Assembly (NCBI RefSeq): GCF_029433105.1
Contig: NZ_JARNTW010000001.1
Coordinates: 930,001-994,000 of the forward strand
Direction: 5' to 3'
DNA: 64,000 nt
Source of the DNA: Runella sp. MFBS21
GTDB lineage: Bacteria > Bacteroidota > Bacteroidia > Cytophagales > Spirosomataceae
In this document: positions 8,863 through 17,704 of the stretch, piece by piece
Position numbering within the stretch: the stretch's first letter is position 1
Layout: each line of letters starts with the position of its first letter
Translations under genes and position numbers: made by a program
The notes under the pieces: generated by a model
What the model was told of the DNA's origin: nothing
Seen by the model: only the letters and a program-made list of their open reading frames with translations
Databases searched by the model: none

Positions 8863-10263
8863 ATGATTCGAATCAATTCTACTATTACTACTGCCGATTT
8901 GTCTACAAAGCTTCAACGATTTTGGGGACTTTCGGCTCAAAAAATAAACGCCATTGAACAACACTACGATGTATCAAAAGGCTCTCCTGTTTTTACCATA
9001 AAAGGCCAATATTCGACACGTGGCTGGACCGAATGGACCCAAGGGTTTCAGTTTGGTTCAGCCATTTTGCAATATGATGTGACGGGAGAAAAAGAATTTT
9101 TAGAAATAGGACGCAAAAATACCCTTTCGGTAATGGCTCCTCATGTAAGTCATATTGGTGTCCACGACCACGGTTTCAACAACGTCAGCACTTATGGCAA
9201 CTTGCTGCGGCTGATGCATGAAAGCAAGATTGAGTTTAATGAATGGGAGAAAAATTTCTATGAGCTTGCCCTCAAAATCTCCGGTGCTGTGCAAGCAAGC
9301 CGCTGGACGAGTATCAAAAACCGTGATGGTAGCTCCAATGGCGGTTTTATTCACTCTTTCAATGGCCCTCATTCGTTGTTTGTGGATACCATTCGGTCGT
9401 GTCGGGCGTTGGTGGTGAGTCATCAGTTAGGGCACGTTTTTCAAGGAGAAGGCGATGTCAAAATCAATCTATTAGAACGCGCCTTACAACACATCAAAGC
9501 TACGGCCGATTTTTCGGTGTATTATGGCGAAGGCCGCGACTCATACGATATTTGGGGACGTACCGCGCACGAAAGTGTATTTAATGTCAAAGACGGTAAC
9601 TTCCGTTGTCCTAATTCTCAACAAGGCTATACCGGTTTTAGTACTTGGACACGTGGCTTAGCATGGGCCATGTGTGGTTTTCCTGAGCAGTTAGAGGCGT
9701 TGGCGCAAATTTCGGATGCCGATTTGACACTTCTTGGTGGTCGGGAAGCGATAGAAGCAATAATGCTCAAAGGTGCACGCGCTACCTGCGATTTTTTCAT
9801 TGAACATACCCCTATCGATGGCGTACCTTACTGGGATACTGGCGCGCCTTATCTTCACAAATTGGGCGATTATCTCAATGCGCCCGCCGACCCTTTCAAT
9901 GATTACGAACCCGTTGATAGTTCGGCGGCGGCGATTGGGGCGCAGGGGCTGTTGAGACTTGGCAAATATCTCATTGGCAAAGGTGAAGTCGCAGCCGGAC
10001 AACGCTACTGGCAAGCGGGTTTGACGGTAGTGGATACTTTATTGCAAGAACCCTACCTCAGCACCGACCCTACGCATCAAGGTTTGTTGTTACACTCAAT
10101 TTATCACCGTCCCAATGGCTGGGATTATATACCAGAGGGCAGTAAAATCCCCTACGGCGAATCCAGTATGTGGGGTGACTATCATATCCGTGAGGTGGCG
10201 TTGTATCTTCAGCGTATTATCCAAGATGAGCCTTATTATGCTTTTTTAAATTGTGTAAAATAG
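8863..10263 (+). CDS. GH88-family unsaturated uronyl hydrolase-like protein
   Basis: The 466-residue reading uses the ATG at 8863; an upstream GTG at 8824 would add 13 residues and looks less likely. The sequence matches the alpha6/alpha6-barrel GH88 family: HDHGFN (Asp102), LFVDTIRSC (Asp175), STWTRGLAWAM, EPVDSSAAAIGAQGLL and SSMWGDY near the end. Family enzymes hydrate the double bond of unsaturated uronic acids left by polysaccharide lyases; the two Asp are the expected catalytic pair (position inferred from motifs). No signal peptide is visible, so it should act in the cytoplasm on imported oligosaccharides. It points to a uronate-containing substrate for the locus, although no lyase gene is in view. 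Confidence 0.88.
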   Translation: MIRINSTITTADLSTKLQRFWGLSAQKINAIEQHYDVSKGSPVFTIKGQYSTRGWTEWTQGFQFGSAILQYDVTGEKEFLEIGRKNTLSVMAPHVSHIGVHDHGFNNVSTYGNLLRLMHESKIEFNEWEKNFYELALKISGAVQASRWTSIKNRDGSSNGGFIHSFNGPHSLFVDTIRSCRALVVSHQLGHVFQGEGDVKINLLERALQHIKATADFSVYYGEGRDSYDIWGRTAHESVFNVKDGNFRCPNSQQGYTGFSTWTRGLAWAMCGFPEQLEALAQISDADLTLLGGREAIEAIMLKGARATCDFFIEHTPIDGVPYWDTGAPYLHKLGDYLNAPADPFNDYEPVDSSAAAIGAQGLLRLGKYLIGKGEVAAGQRYWQAGLTVVDTLLQEPYLSTDPTHQGLLLHSIYHRPNGWDYIPEGSKIPYGESSMWGDYHIREVALYLQRIIQDEPYYAFLNCVK

Positions 10264-10346
10264 ATAAGCTGAAACTTTCCTAGTTTATCCTACACTTGGA
10301 AAGTTTAGTGATGCCTAAATTCTTGAAAAATATTTATCTCTTCCAA

Positions 10347-11792
10347 ATGAGTACAAAATACAAACCCAAATATACTCGAATGGCGCAGCTCAAAACTGCG
10401 TCTGATTTGCAAAAATACTTAGAGACGGCTGGGGTAGATTTGTCGTTTGATGAGACTCTACTTGCGCCTGACCAAAGCCCTTTTGCCAAACCCATTTCTT
10501 TAAAGTCTGGTAAAACCATTGGTAACAGCTTGTGTATCTTGCCCATGGAAGGTTGGGACGGGACATTGGACGGAAAACCTACGGAATTTACCAAAAATCG
10601 TTGGGTAAAATTTGCCGTCAGTGGCGCTAAGTTGTTGTATGGATGCGAGGCCGTAGCGGTTTGTCATGAAGGCAAAGCTAATCCTAATCAGTTGGTGATA
10701 AATGAAGAAAACTTTGAAGAATTTGTACAGCTTCGGCAGCTGATTTTAGATAAACATACCGAAAGATTTGGTAATACCGACGGCTTGGTTATTGGTTTGC
10801 AACTGACGCATTCGGGGCGTTTTTGTAAACCCAATAGCCACAAAAAATTTGAGTCCAAAATCCTGTATTCGCATCCTTTCTTAAACAAAAAATTTGGAAT
10901 GGAGGCCGATTACCCCGTTTTGACGGACGAAGAAATCGACGATATCATCGACAAATACATCAAAGCAGCGGTATTGGCTCAAAAAGCGGGCTATGATTTT
11001 GTGGATGTCAAGCATTGTCATGGATATTTGGGACACGAGTTTTTGAGTGCTATTGATAGACCCGGCAAATACGGCGGAAGTTTTGAAAACCGCACCCGTT
11101 ATCTGCGCAATATCGTAGCAGGTATTCAAAAAGAGGCTCCTGGCCTAGAGATGGGAATTCGGTTGAGTGCTTTTGATTTTTTACCATACAAAAAAGGCCC
11201 TAACGACCTTGGTCAACCCGAAGAAGCAGAGCAATATCCTTATGCTTTTGGGGGACAACAAAACGGACTTGGGATAGATTTGACTGAGACTAAGGCGTTT
11301 TTAGGATTAGCGCAGTCGCTTGGTATTCAGATTGTTTGTATCACAGCGGGTAGCCCTTATTACAATCCACACTTGACTCGTCCGGCGCTATTTCCGCCTT
11401 CGGATGGGTATCAGCCGCCCGAAGAGCCACTTGCGGGTGTTCAAAGGCACATTGCGGTGACGGATGAATTAAAAAAAGCGTTTCCCGAATTGGTAATCAT
11501 CGGCTCGGGTTATTCCTATTTACAAGAATGGCTCCCCAATGTGGCGCAGTATGTATTGCGCAATGGCATGGCTGATAGTATCGGATTTGGGCGCATGGTA
11601 CTCTCCTATCCCAATATGCCCGAAGATATAATCAATGGTCGCACCCTTACTCGCAATCTGATTTGTAGAACCTTCTCCGATTGTACGTCTGCACCTCGAA
11701 ACGGACTGATTTCGGGTTGTTATCCGTTGGATACTTTCTACAAAAAACGCCCCGAAGCAGAAGCGTTGAAAGCCATAAAAGACAGTATGTAA
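10347..11792 (+). CDS. Old-yellow-enzyme-like NADH:flavin oxidoreductase
   Basis: This is a TIM-barrel FMN oxidoreductase of about 481 residues from the ATG at 10347; ATG at 10311 is an alternative start. Seen are LQLTHSGRF, HCHGYLGHEFLS and YGGSFENRTRYL, which mark the flavin site, and IGFGRM near the C-terminal phosphate-binding region. The tail has CRTFSDC and a later SGC, resembling the iron-sulfur cysteines of dienoyl-CoA reductase relatives but lacking one of the usual four, and there is no C-terminal NAD-binding domain. It lies between GH88 and an SDR in the same direction, so it may reduce or isomerise a sugar-derived enone (inference). Confidence 0.85.
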   Translation: MSTKYKPKYTRMAQLKTASDLQKYLETAGVDLSFDETLLAPDQSPFAKPISLKSGKTIGNSLCILPMEGWDGTLDGKPTEFTKNRWVKFAVSGAKLLYGCEAVAVCHEGKANPNQLVINEENFEEFVQLRQLILDKHTERFGNTDGLVIGLQLTHSGRFCKPNSHKKFESKILYSHPFLNKKFGMEADYPVLTDEEIDDIIDKYIKAAVLAQKAGYDFVDVKHCHGYLGHEFLSAIDRPGKYGGSFENRTRYLRNIVAGIQKEAPGLEMGIRLSAFDFLPYKKGPNDLGQPEEAEQYPYAFGGQQNGLGIDLTETKAFLGLAQSLGIQIVCITAGSPYYNPHLTRPALFPPSDGYQPPEEPLAGVQRHIAVTDELKKAFPELVIIGSGYSYLQEWLPNVAQYVLRNGMADSIGFGRMVLSYPNMPEDIINGRTLTRNLICRTFSDCTSAPRNGLISGCYPLDTFYKKRPEAEALKAIKDSM

Positions 11793-11865
11793 ATTTGCCA
11801 AAGAAAATGGATACATCGTTTTAGTTTCGTAGTTCGCTTTATTCGAACTTTTGATTTCTCTTTGT

Positions 11866-12180
11866 ATGAGAATACATGCTTTAAAGACCTTAAAGCAGTT
11901 TTGGGTAGCTTATCCTGATGCTGAACCTAACTTAAGGCATTGGTATGGGAAAATTGAAGGGGGAAACTTTAAAACTCTTCAAGAAATCATCGCGAGTTTT
12001 AAGGGCGCTGATTATGTAGGCAACGAACGAATTGTATTTAATATCGCAAAGAATAAATACCGTTTGATAGCAGCATTCAACTACGAATTCCAACTGTGTT
12101 TTGTGAAATTTATTGGTACCCATGCCGCATATGATGGGATTGACGCTAAAACTGTAGATTTTAACTCATGGAAACCATAA
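11866..12180 (+). CDS. higB: HigB-type mRNA interferase toxin
   Basis: This 104-residue protein (ATG at 11866; a TTG 15 bases upstream is less likely) matches the HigB/RelE-like family that cleaves mRNA on the ribosome. Typical features are TLKQFWVAYPDAEPNLRHWY, a GNERIVFNIAKNKYRLIAAF core and a FVKFIGTHAAYD strand near the end. It overlaps the antitoxin gene by 13 bp, in the toxin-first order typical of higBA. It stands inside a catabolic gene run, between the flavin oxidoreductase and the SDR. Confidence 0.88.
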   Translation: MRIHALKTLKQFWVAYPDAEPNLRHWYGKIEGGNFKTLQEIIASFKGADYVGNERIVFNIAKNKYRLIAAFNYEFQLCFVKFIGTHAAYDGIDAKTVDFNSWKP

Positions 12181-12527
12181 GACCTATCAAGACAGAACAA
12201 GAGTACGAATTGGCTTTAGAAAAATTATCAAAAATTTTTCATGCCAAACCTTCGACTCCAGAAGGTGACTTGTTAGAAGTGTTGTCTTTGTTGATACATG
12301 AATATGAACAAAAACATCATAAGGTAGAAATGTTGTCGCCATTAGAAGCTTTAAAATATGAAATGGAAGAACAAGGGTTATCTCAAACAGGATTAGCTAA
12401 ACGAGTCGGGATGAGCAAAAGCACGATTTCAGAAATTATGAGCGGCAAAAAACAAATGAGCCTCAATTTCTTAAAGTTCTTACACAATGAGCTGGGAATT
12501 CCTGCTCACATTTTACTTGCTTATTAA
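12168..12527 (+). CDS. higA: HigA-type antitoxin, XRE helix-turn-helix
   Basis: This 119-residue protein has an N-terminal helical region that would bind HigB and a C-terminal XRE helix-turn-helix at about residues 60-115 (GLSQTGLAKRVGMSKSTISE). It overlaps higB by 13 bp, indicating translational coupling. By family knowledge it neutralises HigB and represses the pair. The stop is 10 bp before the start of the SDR gene, so that gene could be read from the same message and fall partly under HigA control. Confidence 0.9.
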   Translation: METIRPIKTEQEYELALEKLSKIFHAKPSTPEGDLLEVLSLLIHEYEQKHHKVEMLSPLEALKYEMEEQGLSQTGLAKRVGMSKSTISEIMSGKKQMSLNFLKFLHNELGIPAHILLAY

Positions 12528-12537
12528 GTAAGAACAT

Positions 12538-13317
12538 ATGTCTCTAATGAAAAAAATTGCATTCGTAACGGGCGGTAGCCGAGGGATTGGACTTGGTATC
12601 GCCCAACATTTAGCTTCTAAAGGTTTTGACTTGGCCATCAATGGCGTGCGAGAAGAGTCGGCAGTAGAAGAAGTACTGACGGCTTTGCGGGCGCTAGGGG
12701 CAGAGGTGATTTATTGCCAAGGTGACATCGCTTCGGCATCGGCACGGACGGCTATGTTGGCAAAAATAAAAGAGCATTTTGGCCGTCTCCATGTACTAGT
12801 CAACAATGCCGGTATTGCACCCAAAGTTCGCAATGATATTTTGGAAGCCACCGAAGAGAGTTTTGATGAAGTACTCAATACCAATCTTAAAGGAACCTAC
12901 TTCTTGACCCAAGCAGTGGCCAATTGGATGGTCGAACAAAAATACGAAACCCCTGATTTTGAAGGGTATATTATTACTATTTCGTCGGTGTCGGCTACGG
13001 TAGCTTCGGTCAATCGGGGCGAATACTGCGTGGCTAAGGCGGGTTTGGGAATGATGACCCAACTCTTTGCGGCGCGGTTGGGCGAATTCAACATTCCTGT
13101 GTATGAAGTAAGGCCGGGTATCATCAAAACGGATATGACCTCAGGCGTGACAGCCAAATACGACAAACTCATTGCCGAAGGACTTACGGTACAAGCTCGC
13201 TGGGGCTACCCCGACGACATCGGGAAGGCCGTAGCGGCGATTGCAGAAGGAGCATTTCCGTATTCGACAGGGCAGGTTTTTGTCATTGACGGGGGCTTGA
13301 CGCTGGCACGATTATAG
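12538..13317 (+). CDS. SDR-family NAD(P)-dependent dehydrogenase (3-ketoacyl reductase-like)
   Basis: This 259-residue classical short-chain dehydrogenase has the cofactor motif TGGSRGIG (residues 11-18), the NNAG motif (89-92) and a catalytic triad Ser150, Tyr163 and Lys167. The family name used for such proteins is 3-oxoacyl-ACP reductase, but in a sugar catabolic locus a uronate or keto-sugar reductase is as likely. It begins 10 bp after higA and is the last gene of the plus-strand locus; the next gene converges with a 4-bp gap. Cytoplasmic, no signal peptide. Confidence 0.88.
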   Translation: MSLMKKIAFVTGGSRGIGLGIAQHLASKGFDLAINGVREESAVEEVLTALRALGAEVIYCQGDIASASARTAMLAKIKEHFGRLHVLVNNAGIAPKVRNDILEATEESFDEVLNTNLKGTYFLTQAVANWMVEQKYETPDFEGYIITISSVSATVASVNRGEYCVAKAGLGMMTQLFAARLGEFNIPVYEVRPGIIKTDMTSGVTAKYDKLIAEGLTVQARWGYPDDIGKAVAAIAEGAFPYSTGQVFVIDGGLTLARL

Positions 13318-13321
13318 AAAT

Positions 13322-14524
13322 TTAGCGTGTTTCTTCTTTTAACACCCACTCTTCGTCGGAGCGTTTTTCTAGTACATAATAATAGCGGTGGAGGGTTTCT
13401 ACCTTCAAATTGATTTTGGGAGTAGAAATCCTTTTTTTCTTTTTATCAATGCCTTCGGCGAAGATTTCGACTGTGCCTGTTTTTATCTCAAATGCTTTGG
13501 TAGAAGTAGTGATAGCATTGACTGAAAGTGTAATAGCCGAAGGGTTGACACTTTTGTCGGTTTTTAGATAAAAAAAGCCAACAGGCACCGCTTCGTCGAT
13601 AAGGATTTCATACTTTGTATCTTGGAAGTTTTGAGTATCATCAAAAAAAAGCGCTGCCGTATTAGAAGGATTGGCAACACCAACGGCAACTTTGTTTTTT
13701 GATAAAAATCTTGCGATGAAATTTTGGGTAGATATTTCGGAACGAGGCACAGCTTTGCCTGAGATATACCAATCTGCCGAAGGTTGTACCCACTTAAAAT
13801 GTTTTCCTTCCAATACATCATACACATTGATAAAGACATTGTTAGGGCCAATGATAGCTTGTTTTTGTTCTTCATCAATGTATCCCAAATGAGTGATGCC
13901 TGCGCGGGCTAGGTATCTTTTTTTTCCTTCTGGTGTTTTGCCAAGTTCTACAGCTTCTGGGGGTATTTTTCCGTTGGCGTATTGGTGCCAAGGGCTATTG
14001 GGTATGATAGGCGTAAGGCATCCCCAATACTGAACTTCACCTTTTTGGGCTGGACAAAAATCACAAAAAGAAGGTACTCCGTCTTTGTCGTCGTCGGTGG
14101 ATTGGGGATAATTTGTTTTCAAAAAGCTTAATTTCAAAGCTTCTAAGGCTTGAGCTTGCTGTTCTTTGAGAGCTTTTTCTTTGTTAATTTTTTCTTGTTC
14201 GAGCCTATTTTGCTCAGCAATTCGTTTCTTTTCGACTTCTTTTTCTTTAAGCAACTGCTCTTGTTCGGCTTGTTGTTGTTTGGTTCTACTTTTCTCTTTT
14301 TTCTTTCGGTCTTCGATGTCTTCAATTTTCCTTAATTGGCTCAAACAGTGCTTATCATTGCCCCTAATACGTAGTGCTCGTTCATAATTGCTACGGGCGC
14401 AATCGTAATCAGCTTTGGCAAAACAGTTATCAGCGCGTTCTTTATAATCTGCAAAACTGACGGTTTGGGCCCAAAGCGAGGCACTTATCCCCAACCATAC
14501 ACAGATTATGTGGAAAACTTTCAT
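13322..14524 (-). CDS. Secreted TPR, coiled-coil, TSP3-like and DM9-like protein
   Basis: This 400-residue protein has a signal peptide (about residues 1-19), a TPR-like pair of helices at 25-65 (NCFAKADYDCARSNYERAL), a long charged coiled coil at about 65-140, a calcium-loop-like segment DDDKDGVPSFCDFCP near 140-155, and a domain at about 175-245 that resembles DM9 (PPEAVELGKTPEGKKRYLAR). The C-terminal part is beta-rich and unassigned. DM9 domains in other organisms can bind mannose-type sugars. The gene is last in a seven-gene minus-strand run and shares the DM9 theme with the gene at 16214. A periplasmic or surface carbohydrate-sensing role is only a guess. Confidence 0.7.
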   Translation of the reverse strand: MKVFHIICVWLGISASLWAQTVSFADYKERADNCFAKADYDCARSNYERALRIRGNDKHCLSQLRKIEDIEDRKKKEKSRTKQQQAEQEQLLKEKEVEKKRIAEQNRLEQEKINKEKALKEQQAQALEALKLSFLKTNYPQSTDDDKDGVPSFCDFCPAQKGEVQYWGCLTPIIPNSPWHQYANGKIPPEAVELGKTPEGKKRYLARAGITHLGYIDEEQKQAIIGPNNVFINVYDVLEGKHFKWVQPSADWYISGKAVPRSEISTQNFIARFLSKNKVAVGVANPSNTAALFFDDTQNFQDTKYEILIDEAVPVGFFYLKTDKSVNPSAITLSVNAITTSTKAFEIKTGTVEIFAEGIDKKKKRISTPKINLKVETLHRYYYVLEKRSDEEWVLKEETR

Positions 14525-14716
14525 AATGTATCGACTACATGAGTGAATTTTAAGGTAAGTTAGTAATTTTTAAGGGGATTTGAAATGCATTGATGAAACT
14601 TTAAGTCTTGCTATAAATGGCTGTTGTAAATAGTTTTTCATCCTTTTCTAGCATTGAGGTGGTAAAGTAAAAATGGATAGATAGTTGATAAAGGGTATTA
14701 TTTTTTCATTGAATAA

Positions 14717-15481
14717 TTAATGAATAGAAGTGGGATTTATACGAGACCAATAAGAATCAAGCGATTCTACAGTCGTGAAGTTATAGGGAGAGGTATGTAT
14801 CCATTCTCTAGAAAGAATTGTATAATTTTCTCCACGGGGATTTCCTAACTGACGGCTATACTGCCGATAAAACACCATATCAGCATCAGATATGCCAAAT
14901 CCAAAAAGAAAAGCCTGTTTGCCAATATCCCAGTCATATTCATCATATATTTTACAACGCCATCTCTCTATTCTTATTCTAGAATTTTCGGGATGTGTTT
15001 GATTAAATTCTAATAATCTAACTTGAATTTTTGAGAGAATGGAAAGCCCTCCGAAAGCATATGCCAAATCCATATTTAACCCAAGTAGAAAACTATCAAA
15101 CCCAATTGAGCTTTCTATATAAAACTCTTCACATCTGTTGTTCTTTAATTGATTTGGGAGTCTAGATAAAAATTCGTTTCCACCTAAAAAACTGACTGAC
15201 GTACCCACACCTGACGGAAATATTTCATTAGAACTAGCTTGTAAACGTCTCAAGATACCTGTTTTTAAACGCCTTAAGTGGGTTGTTTCCAATTCGTTAT
15301 TCACTACTGAAGACCTCTGAAAGGCATCTGTTGGATAATCACTACTTGTAGCTCCACTTCCCGTTAGCCAATAGATAAGATTATCACGTGCCAAATCATT
15401 GAGACGAGACGAAAAAGATAGTAGGGTACCAATTTCTCTTCTTATCCGATTAAAACGTTCATTTGATGATTCTTGTGACAT
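14717..15481 (-). CDS. Hypothetical protein, 254 residues
   Basis: I do not recognise this family. The protein has no signal peptide or membrane segment. The N-terminal half is charged and helical; the middle has a Gly-rich turn (SGVGTSVSFLGG); the C-terminal half carries many aromatic and acidic residues (KIYDEYDWDIG, FGISDADMVFYRQY), which looks like a compact folded domain. It lies between the PGRP-like amidase and the DM9/TPR gene, all on the minus strand. A role linked to the amidase, such as a partner or an effector domain, is possible but unsupported. Confidence 0.6.
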   Translation of the reverse strand: MSQESSNERFNRIRREIGTLLSFSSRLNDLARDNLIYWLTGSGATSSDYPTDAFQRSSVVNNELETTHLRRLKTGILRRLQASSNEIFPSGVGTSVSFLGGNEFLSRLPNQLKNNRCEEFYIESSIGFDSFLLGLNMDLAYAFGGLSILSKIQVRLLEFNQTHPENSRIRIERWRCKIYDEYDWDIGKQAFLFGFGISDADMVFYRQYSRQLGNPRGENYTILSREWIHTSPYNFTTVESLDSYWSRINPTSIH

Positions 15482-15537
15482 GCATTTATAGTTTTTTTAT
15501 CTTGGTATCTTAAGTAATTAAGAAGAATTAGCCGAGA

Positions 15538-15594
15538 TATTTTCATATTTTTTAACCCCACGCCTTTAGGCTGGGGCTAAAAAATATGAAAATA
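15538..15594. repeat. Single REP-like hairpin inside a 17-bp inverted repeat
   Basis: A 17-bp perfect inverted repeat (15538-15554 and 15578-15594) encloses the same bulged palindrome, CCCCAcGCCT-TT-AGGCTGGGG (15556-15576), that occurs twice in the element at 7269-7420. A GGCTTTAGCC copy follows just downstream, matching the inner pair there. This is a half-element of the same dispersed family. Confidence 0.75.
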
Positions 15595-15622
15595 GCACAA
15601 CGGCTTTAGCCCTAACTTTTGA

Positions 15623-16192
15623 TTATATAGTAGCTAAGCGCTGTTGGATTTCAAGTAAATATCTTTCCCAATTCCAGCTTCCTGTACCACAATGAGGTTT
15701 TTTCTTTGATAAATCACCATGAGCACATATGCCATTGTTAATATTCCGAGAAACAGGAATACTATATTTTTGGCATAAAGACGATACTAATTCGACAGAT
15801 TTTCTAAATTGAATTTCCGTTAAGAGCAAATCATAACGAGATACATGTTCAATACCTATACTGTTACGATTATAATTTGTCGCATGATGAGCGGTATCTC
15901 TTTCTCGAACCATTTGAATAATGGTCCCGTCTCTATCAATAATATAGTGAGCACTAGTATTTCCATGTTCGCTTCTAAACATATTCATTGCTGATAGGCC
16001 AACAGGCGGTGCTTCGTGCGGCATTTGATCATGGCTTCCTGTGACGTGGAGTACAATTAAAGATATTGGTAGACTTCTACCTGGGGTAAAATGCCCACTT
16101 CCAGCCGCTAAAAAAATAGCACTAGAATAGTCTATACTTCTTTGGCCTTCTCGACGTAGCCAATCATCTCTTCTTTGAATTAGTCTTGACAT
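15623..16192 (-). CDS. N-acetylmuramoyl-L-alanine amidase (Amidase_2/PGRP-like)
   Basis: This 189-residue protein has the zinc amidase layout: His49 (VLHVTGS), His158 (ICAHGDL) and Cys168 (PHCGTGSW) are the likely metal ligands, with IGIEHV (Glu115) in the family core and SAHYIIDRDGTI before it. The reaction would be cleavage of the amide bond between N-acetylmuramic acid and L-Ala in peptidoglycan. No signal peptide is seen, so export by a dedicated route, action after lysis or a non-classical role must be considered. It follows the DM9/PLAT-like gene by 21 bp and is likely co-transcribed with it. Confidence 0.87.
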   Translation of the reverse strand: MSRLIQRRDDWLRREGQRSIDYSSAIFLAAGSGHFTPGRSLPISLIVLHVTGSHDQMPHEAPPVGLSAMNMFRSEHGNTSAHYIIDRDGTIIQMVRERDTAHHATNYNRNSIGIEHVSRYDLLLTEIQFRKSVELVSSLCQKYSIPVSRNINNGICAHGDLSKKKPHCGTGSWNWERYLLEIQQRLATI

Positions 16193-16213
16193 TTGATTAA
16201 AAGGGTTTAAAGT

Positions 16214-17704
16214 TTATCTAAGAACATAATACTGCAATCGTTTGTCTGAATAGCCCCAGCTACGGAGCTGCTCATCGGTAAGCTCGGTACTCGCTACGGT
16301 AAGCGTAAAATCGCGGCAGGGGTCACCTTGGGGTTTGGCATTAATCCAACGATAAACAGGCACATAAGAAAGGCCATCATTGGGCGGGCGGCGATAGGCA
16401 TAAAACTGAAACTCTTTGTCTTTATATCCCCAGCTTAGCAATTGATTATCACTAAGTTCATGCTCTCCAAACATGATAGAAGCACTACAATTGGGCATAG
16501 TCCAGCGATAAACGGCGATGGCATTGGGGTCGTTGGGACGATTGCGTAAGCCCGAAAATTGATACATTTTGCTTTTAAAACCCCAGCCCATTAACTGTTG
16601 GTCGGTGTGGCGTCCTTCGGGCATAGATTCAAAATCTCCAGTGACAGGCGAAATCCACCGAACTACCCGTATTTTGTCGGAAGCTTTGAGAGGTGCCGGC
16701 ACTAGCACTTCAAACGAAGATACTACCACTTCTTTGCCATCAAAAGGAATAAAAGCATCGCGCCCTCGACTTTTGCCGATGTGGAGCCCTCCGCCCATGC
16801 TGGCTCGCGCAATGTAAAGAGGAGTGCCATTGGCTTCTTGACCTGCTACAATGGCATTGGGAGGGACGCTTTGCCCTGCTCTGACCAAGACCCAACTACC
16901 CGTTCCGGTATATACGCTAAATGAGTTTTGGATGATTTCGCGGCCGCCATAAGGTACAAATGCCTCTTGTGCATTGGCTCTGACTTTACCAATCACAAAA
17001 CTATTGTTATAAAAAGAACGAGCAATGTATAGTGGAGTCCCATCGGCTTCGTAGCCTGCTTGTAAGGCATTAGGAGGTGTTTGTCCATTTTTGCTAACTG
17101 GCCACAGACTGCGGTTGTTCATGACTGAAAGATTGAGCGACGAATTTACCGCCGATGATGTTCCTACAGTAGAAGAGGCATTAGAAGAAACATTTGTAGC
17201 AGCCGGGTCAACGGGGTCATTGACTTGTAAGAAATTCCAACTTCTTTGTCGGTAATCACCCGTAAAACGCACCACTGGTTGAGCCCTTATATCGAGCAAT
17301 ACCGTACGCATAGGTTCTCTGTTGGGCATTATTACTTCTACCTTGATTTGGTCGATATTCCAGTTGTCATAATCCTGAAATGCTTGCGTAGGGCTACCAT
17401 TGTGCTTAATAGTCAGAGATTTGAAGTCGCTTGGTAAGATTCCGTCAAAAGCATCTTGGTAGGTATGCGTCGAGAAGTTCCCCCATCCTTGTCCTTCATT
17501 TAAATCAATATTTTTCCAAGGTTGGCGATTTTTGAAATAAATATCAGCCGTTGCTGATTGTCCGCTACGTAGGTCGTCGCCACCTGTTTTGATAGTAATG
17601 ACTATGTGAGGTTGTCCTAGGCGTTGGGCTTGGCTATCAAACCCCAACGCAAGCAGCAATATTTGAATAAAAAACAAAGTGACTTTAAAACGTACCATAG
17701 CCAT
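16214..17704 (-). CDS. Secreted PLAT-like, double DM9, DUF5648-like repeat protein
   Basis: This 496-residue protein begins with a signal peptide (about residues 1-27). A PLAT/LH2-like beta-sandwich follows at about 30-150 (IKTGGDDLRSGQ, DNWNIDQIKVE). After a Ser/Asn-rich linker come two DM9 domains at about 200-267 and 271-335, each with the PPNA, GTPLYIAR and Gly-Lys pattern. The last part, about 345-496, has three repeats with RW and a spaced SWGYKDK-type motif, similar to DUF5648. DM9 and PLAT domains bind sugars or lipids in known proteins, so an outer surface binding role is likely. No catalytic motif was found. Confidence 0.78.
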   Translation of the reverse strand: MAMVRFKVTLFFIQILLLALGFDSQAQRLGQPHIVITIKTGGDDLRSGQSATADIYFKNRQPWKNIDLNEGQGWGNFSTHTYQDAFDGILPSDFKSLTIKHNGSPTQAFQDYDNWNIDQIKVEVIMPNREPMRTVLLDIRAQPVVRFTGDYRQRSWNFLQVNDPVDPAATNVSSNASSTVGTSSAVNSSLNLSVMNNRSLWPVSKNGQTPPNALQAGYEADGTPLYIARSFYNNSFVIGKVRANAQEAFVPYGGREIIQNSFSVYTGTGSWVLVRAGQSVPPNAIVAGQEANGTPLYIARASMGGGLHIGKSRGRDAFIPFDGKEVVVSSFEVLVPAPLKASDKIRVVRWISPVTGDFESMPEGRHTDQQLMGWGFKSKMYQFSGLRNRPNDPNAIAVYRWTMPNCSASIMFGEHELSDNQLLSWGYKDKEFQFYAYRRPPNDGLSYVPVYRWINAKPQGDPCRDFTLTVASTELTDEQLRSWGYSDKRLQYYVLR

